From an uncultured Acetatifactor sp. (lineage in GTDB: Bacteria > Bacillota > Clostridia > Lachnospirales > Lachnospiraceae): a stretch of 64,000 bases of DNA. Shown here in pieces: positions 62,742-64,000 of this stretch (positions within the stretch are counted from its first letter, which is position 1; each line of letters begins with the position of its first letter). A model generated the notes under the pieces. That model was not told the origin of the DNA. It made no database searches and saw nothing but the letters and a program-made list of their open reading frames with translations. Both the position numbers and the translations under genes were made by a program. The stretch lies in assembly GCA_910578185.1 (NCBI GenBank), contig CAJTPN010000004.1:133483-197482 (forward strand), in the 5' to 3' direction.

Positions 62742-62969
62742 TCACTTTTCGTCCAAAAAGATCTCGCAGTCGTCCTCCACCTTTTTGCACGCCTTCCGCA
62801 CCGCCTGCATCACACTCATTTCTTCCGCGCCTTCCGCAAATTCCACTTTCATCTTCTGTGTCATAAAGCTTACCGTGGCCTCCGCCACGCCTTCTACCTT
62901 CTTTGCTGCCTCTTCCATCTTTAATGCACAATTAGCACAGTCTACCTCGATCTTATAAGTTTTTTTCAT
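62742..62969 (-). CDS. Heavy-metal-associated (HMA) domain protein
   Basis: A 75-aa ferredoxin-like domain with the metal site CANC (Cys11, Cys14) in KIEVDCANCALKMEEAAKK. It is a free-standing metallochaperone-like protein, directly ahead of the P-type ATPase that lacks its own HMA domain, so it probably hands metal to the pump or replaces that domain. AGGAGGAGGATTTCC precedes the ATG. The 24 upstream in-frame codons run through the operator and are not translated. Confidence 0.92.
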   Translation of the reverse strand: MKKTYKIEVDCANCALKMEEAAKKVEGVAEATVSFMTQKMKVEFAEGAEEMSVMQAVRKACKKVEDDCEIFLDEK

Positions 62970-63023
62970 GGAAATCCTCCTCCTGCCATGTGGTTTAAAT
63001 CCCCGGCGCACAATCATATTTTC

Positions 63024-63075
63024 ATTTGAACCATTGTTCATATATTTATATTACCACATTTTTATCCGTTGTCAA
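63024..63075 (-). promoter_or_regulatory. Promoter and ArsR/SmtB-type operator of the metal-export operon
   Basis: On the minus strand TTGACA (63070-63075), 16-bp spacer, TAATAT (63048-63053), followed at once by an inverted repeat TGAAC-N4-GTTCA (63027-63040), extended by matching AT at both ends after one mismatch. This is the pattern of operators bound by zinc/cadmium-sensing ArsR-family repressors. No such repressor gene is in the window. Confidence 0.7.
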
Positions 63076-63105
63076 CTATAAAATAAAAAATCCTCAAAGA
63101 AACTA

Positions 63106-63167
63106 TAACAATTCAAACATGTGGACGAAAGACCCGGAATCATATAAATTACATGTCTGAATTGTTA
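63106..63167. repeat. 17-bp inverted repeat after the Eis-like gene
   Basis: Arms 63106-63122 and 63151-63167 pair at 16 of 17 positions around a 28-nt loop. It lies 34 bp beyond the stop of the Eis-like gene and upstream of the metal-operon promoter. It could be a terminator without strong U-tract or a protein-binding site. Confidence 0.5.
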
Positions 63168-63201
63168 CATTTCCCACAAGGATCTGGATAAATAATTTCT
63201 G

Positions 63202-64000
63202 TCAAATATAATCCGAAATATATGGCACTTCATGCAGCAGCACATCGTCCAGTTTTTTTACGGAAGTTTCATCTCCCTGTATTCGCTCCATGCGCCAGAG
63301 CTGTTTGGCCGTTTTGTACCCGAGCAGCAATGTGGTCAATGTGGAAACCGACATAGCCACATGATAATCGGCCTTCCGATCCGAAACGAAGCACCTCCCG
63401 TCCCGGAATATAACCTGAAAGGTTCGATCATTCCAATCCAGCATCGAATCTGTCACAGTGATGGAGATGCACACTTCCTGTTCCGAAGTCTCGCAGCGAT
63501 ATTGCGCCAAAAAAGACTCAATGTCCACAATGCGCCCCATGATATAGGGACGTATGGTTTCTTTGATGTCGCCGTCTTCCATATCAAAGGCAACCGGCTC
63601 ATTAAAATAGGTATTTCCCTTTACCTCATCAATCATGGAATCATGAGCATGGATATATTCCCACAATCCCTTTTGCGCCTCTCTGTTTAAATAGATCATT
63701 TCCTTCACATGCATAATATCATTGCGAATCAGATACACCATATACCCAAGAGGCTTGTTTTCCACATTATAATAGACTGCAACCATGGTATCGTCATATT
63801 CCCAACGCCAATACTCCTCCCAGGCCAGCGCGTTTCGAAACAGACATCCGTGAGTCTGCCGGGCAAAGCTTGTATGCAGAGCCGTAAAGTCCTCGTTGTC
63901 CCACGCCACCCGATGTACGCTCCCCGGGACTCTGATCTCGGAGGGAATCTGCCTGTCTTTGATGATATAGGATATTTTATTGGATATAATCTCCCATCCG
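63202..64000 (-). CDS. Eis-like GNAT acetyltransferase, partial (5' end outside window)
   Basis: The visible 265 codons run in frame from the right edge (GWEIISNKISYIIKDRQIP) through HTSFARQTHGCLFRNALAWE, GYMVYLIRND and a C-terminal SCP2-like region (YIMGRIVDIESFLAQY, SDRKADYHVAMSVSTLTTLL) to the stop at 63202. This is the second GNAT domain and sterol-carrier-like tail of Eis-family proteins (COG4552), which acetylate amine groups of varied acceptors. The first acetyl-CoA domain lies off the edge. An internal GTG at 63909 is not the likely start because the upstream residues fit the family. Confidence 0.85.
   Translation of the reverse strand, partial: GWEIISNKISYIIKDRQIPSEIRVPGSVHRVAWDNEDFTALHTSFARQTHGCLFRNALAWEEYWRWEYDDTMVAVYYNVENKPLGYMVYLIRNDIMHVKEMIYLNREAQKGLWEYIHAHDSMIDEVKGNTYFNEPVAFDMEDGDIKETIRPYIMGRIVDIESFLAQYRCETSEQEVCISITVTDSMLDWNDRTFQVIFRDGRCFVSDRKADYHVAMSVSTLTTLLLGYKTAKQLWRMERIQGDETSVKKLDDVLLHEVPYISDYI

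Noticed and set aside
1..64000. tRNA, rRNA, CRISPR array, prophage or complete insertion sequence
   Set aside because: No cloverleaf, rRNA core, regular spaced repeats or phage structural genes were recognised. Only a dead IS630 fragment was found.

Overview
The window looks like chromosomal DNA of a gut-type Firmicute, most probably a Lachnospiraceae (Clostridia). The grounds are canonical -35/-10 promoters and AGGAGG-type ribosome binding sites, strongly Clostridia-like proteins (GltB/GltD, AddA/AddB, MraY, ThiT with a TPP riboswitch, DUF6020/DUF6056-like membrane proteins) and plant-polysaccharide enzymes. About 45 genes are supported, most of them on the minus strand. No rRNA, tRNA or CRISPR array was seen.

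Layout. 0-7 kb: hpf (cut by the window edge) with a cluster of DnaA-box-like sites upstream, a secreted NlpC/P60 wall hydrolase with a WalR-type box, thioredoxin reductase, a plus-strand SpoIID-like/peptidoglycan-binding/LysM protein behind a perfect palindrome, and a beta-lactamase-fold serine hydrolase. 7-10.2 kb: two tandem sugar O-acetyltransferases, then a decayed stretch: an oligogalacturonate-lyase-like remnant, a deleted and frameshifted GH88 gene and an IS630-type transposase scar. 10.3-19.3 kb: a pentose/polysaccharide block with a heparinase II/III-like protein, GH51 arabinofuranosidase, fucose/arabinose isomerase-family protein, frameshifted xylulokinase and a COG3044-like ATPase. 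19.6-26.8 kb: a Cof-type HAD phosphatase, then gltD and gltB with a structured leader. 26.9-35.6 kb: large multi-pass membrane proteins and glycosyltransferases (GT39-like, GT2), probably for a cell-surface glycan.

35.6-42.8 kb: a HAD phosphatase fused to a CPBP membrane protease, directly coupled to greA; an mraY-like transferase; an EF-G/Tet(M)-like GTPase fused to a Rae1/YacP-type ribosome-dependent endonuclease domain; and, divergently, the TPP riboswitch with thiT. 43-53.2 kb: addB, a possible 35-aa ORF, an ABC exporter and addA, preceded by an HD-domain gene. 53.3-64 kb: GH43, an alaS-like fragment, 3-methyladenine DNA glycosylase, a carbohydrate-binding-like protein, a restriction-modification fragment, GNAT, ArsC/Spx-like protein, a NAGPA-type phosphodiester glycosidase, a Zn/Cd P-type ATPase with a separate HMA chaperone under an ArsR/SmtB-type operator, and an Eis-like acetyltransferase cut by the edge.

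The most distinctive items are the GTPase-Rae1 fusion (translation factor plus A-site mRNA nuclease in one chain) and the HAD-CPBP fusion. Several regulatory elements are readable directly: DnaA boxes, WalR box, TPP riboswitch with SD-sequestering hairpin, metal operator and the gltB 5' hairpin. Four clusters of gene remnants point to recent loss of pectin-degradation and restriction functions.
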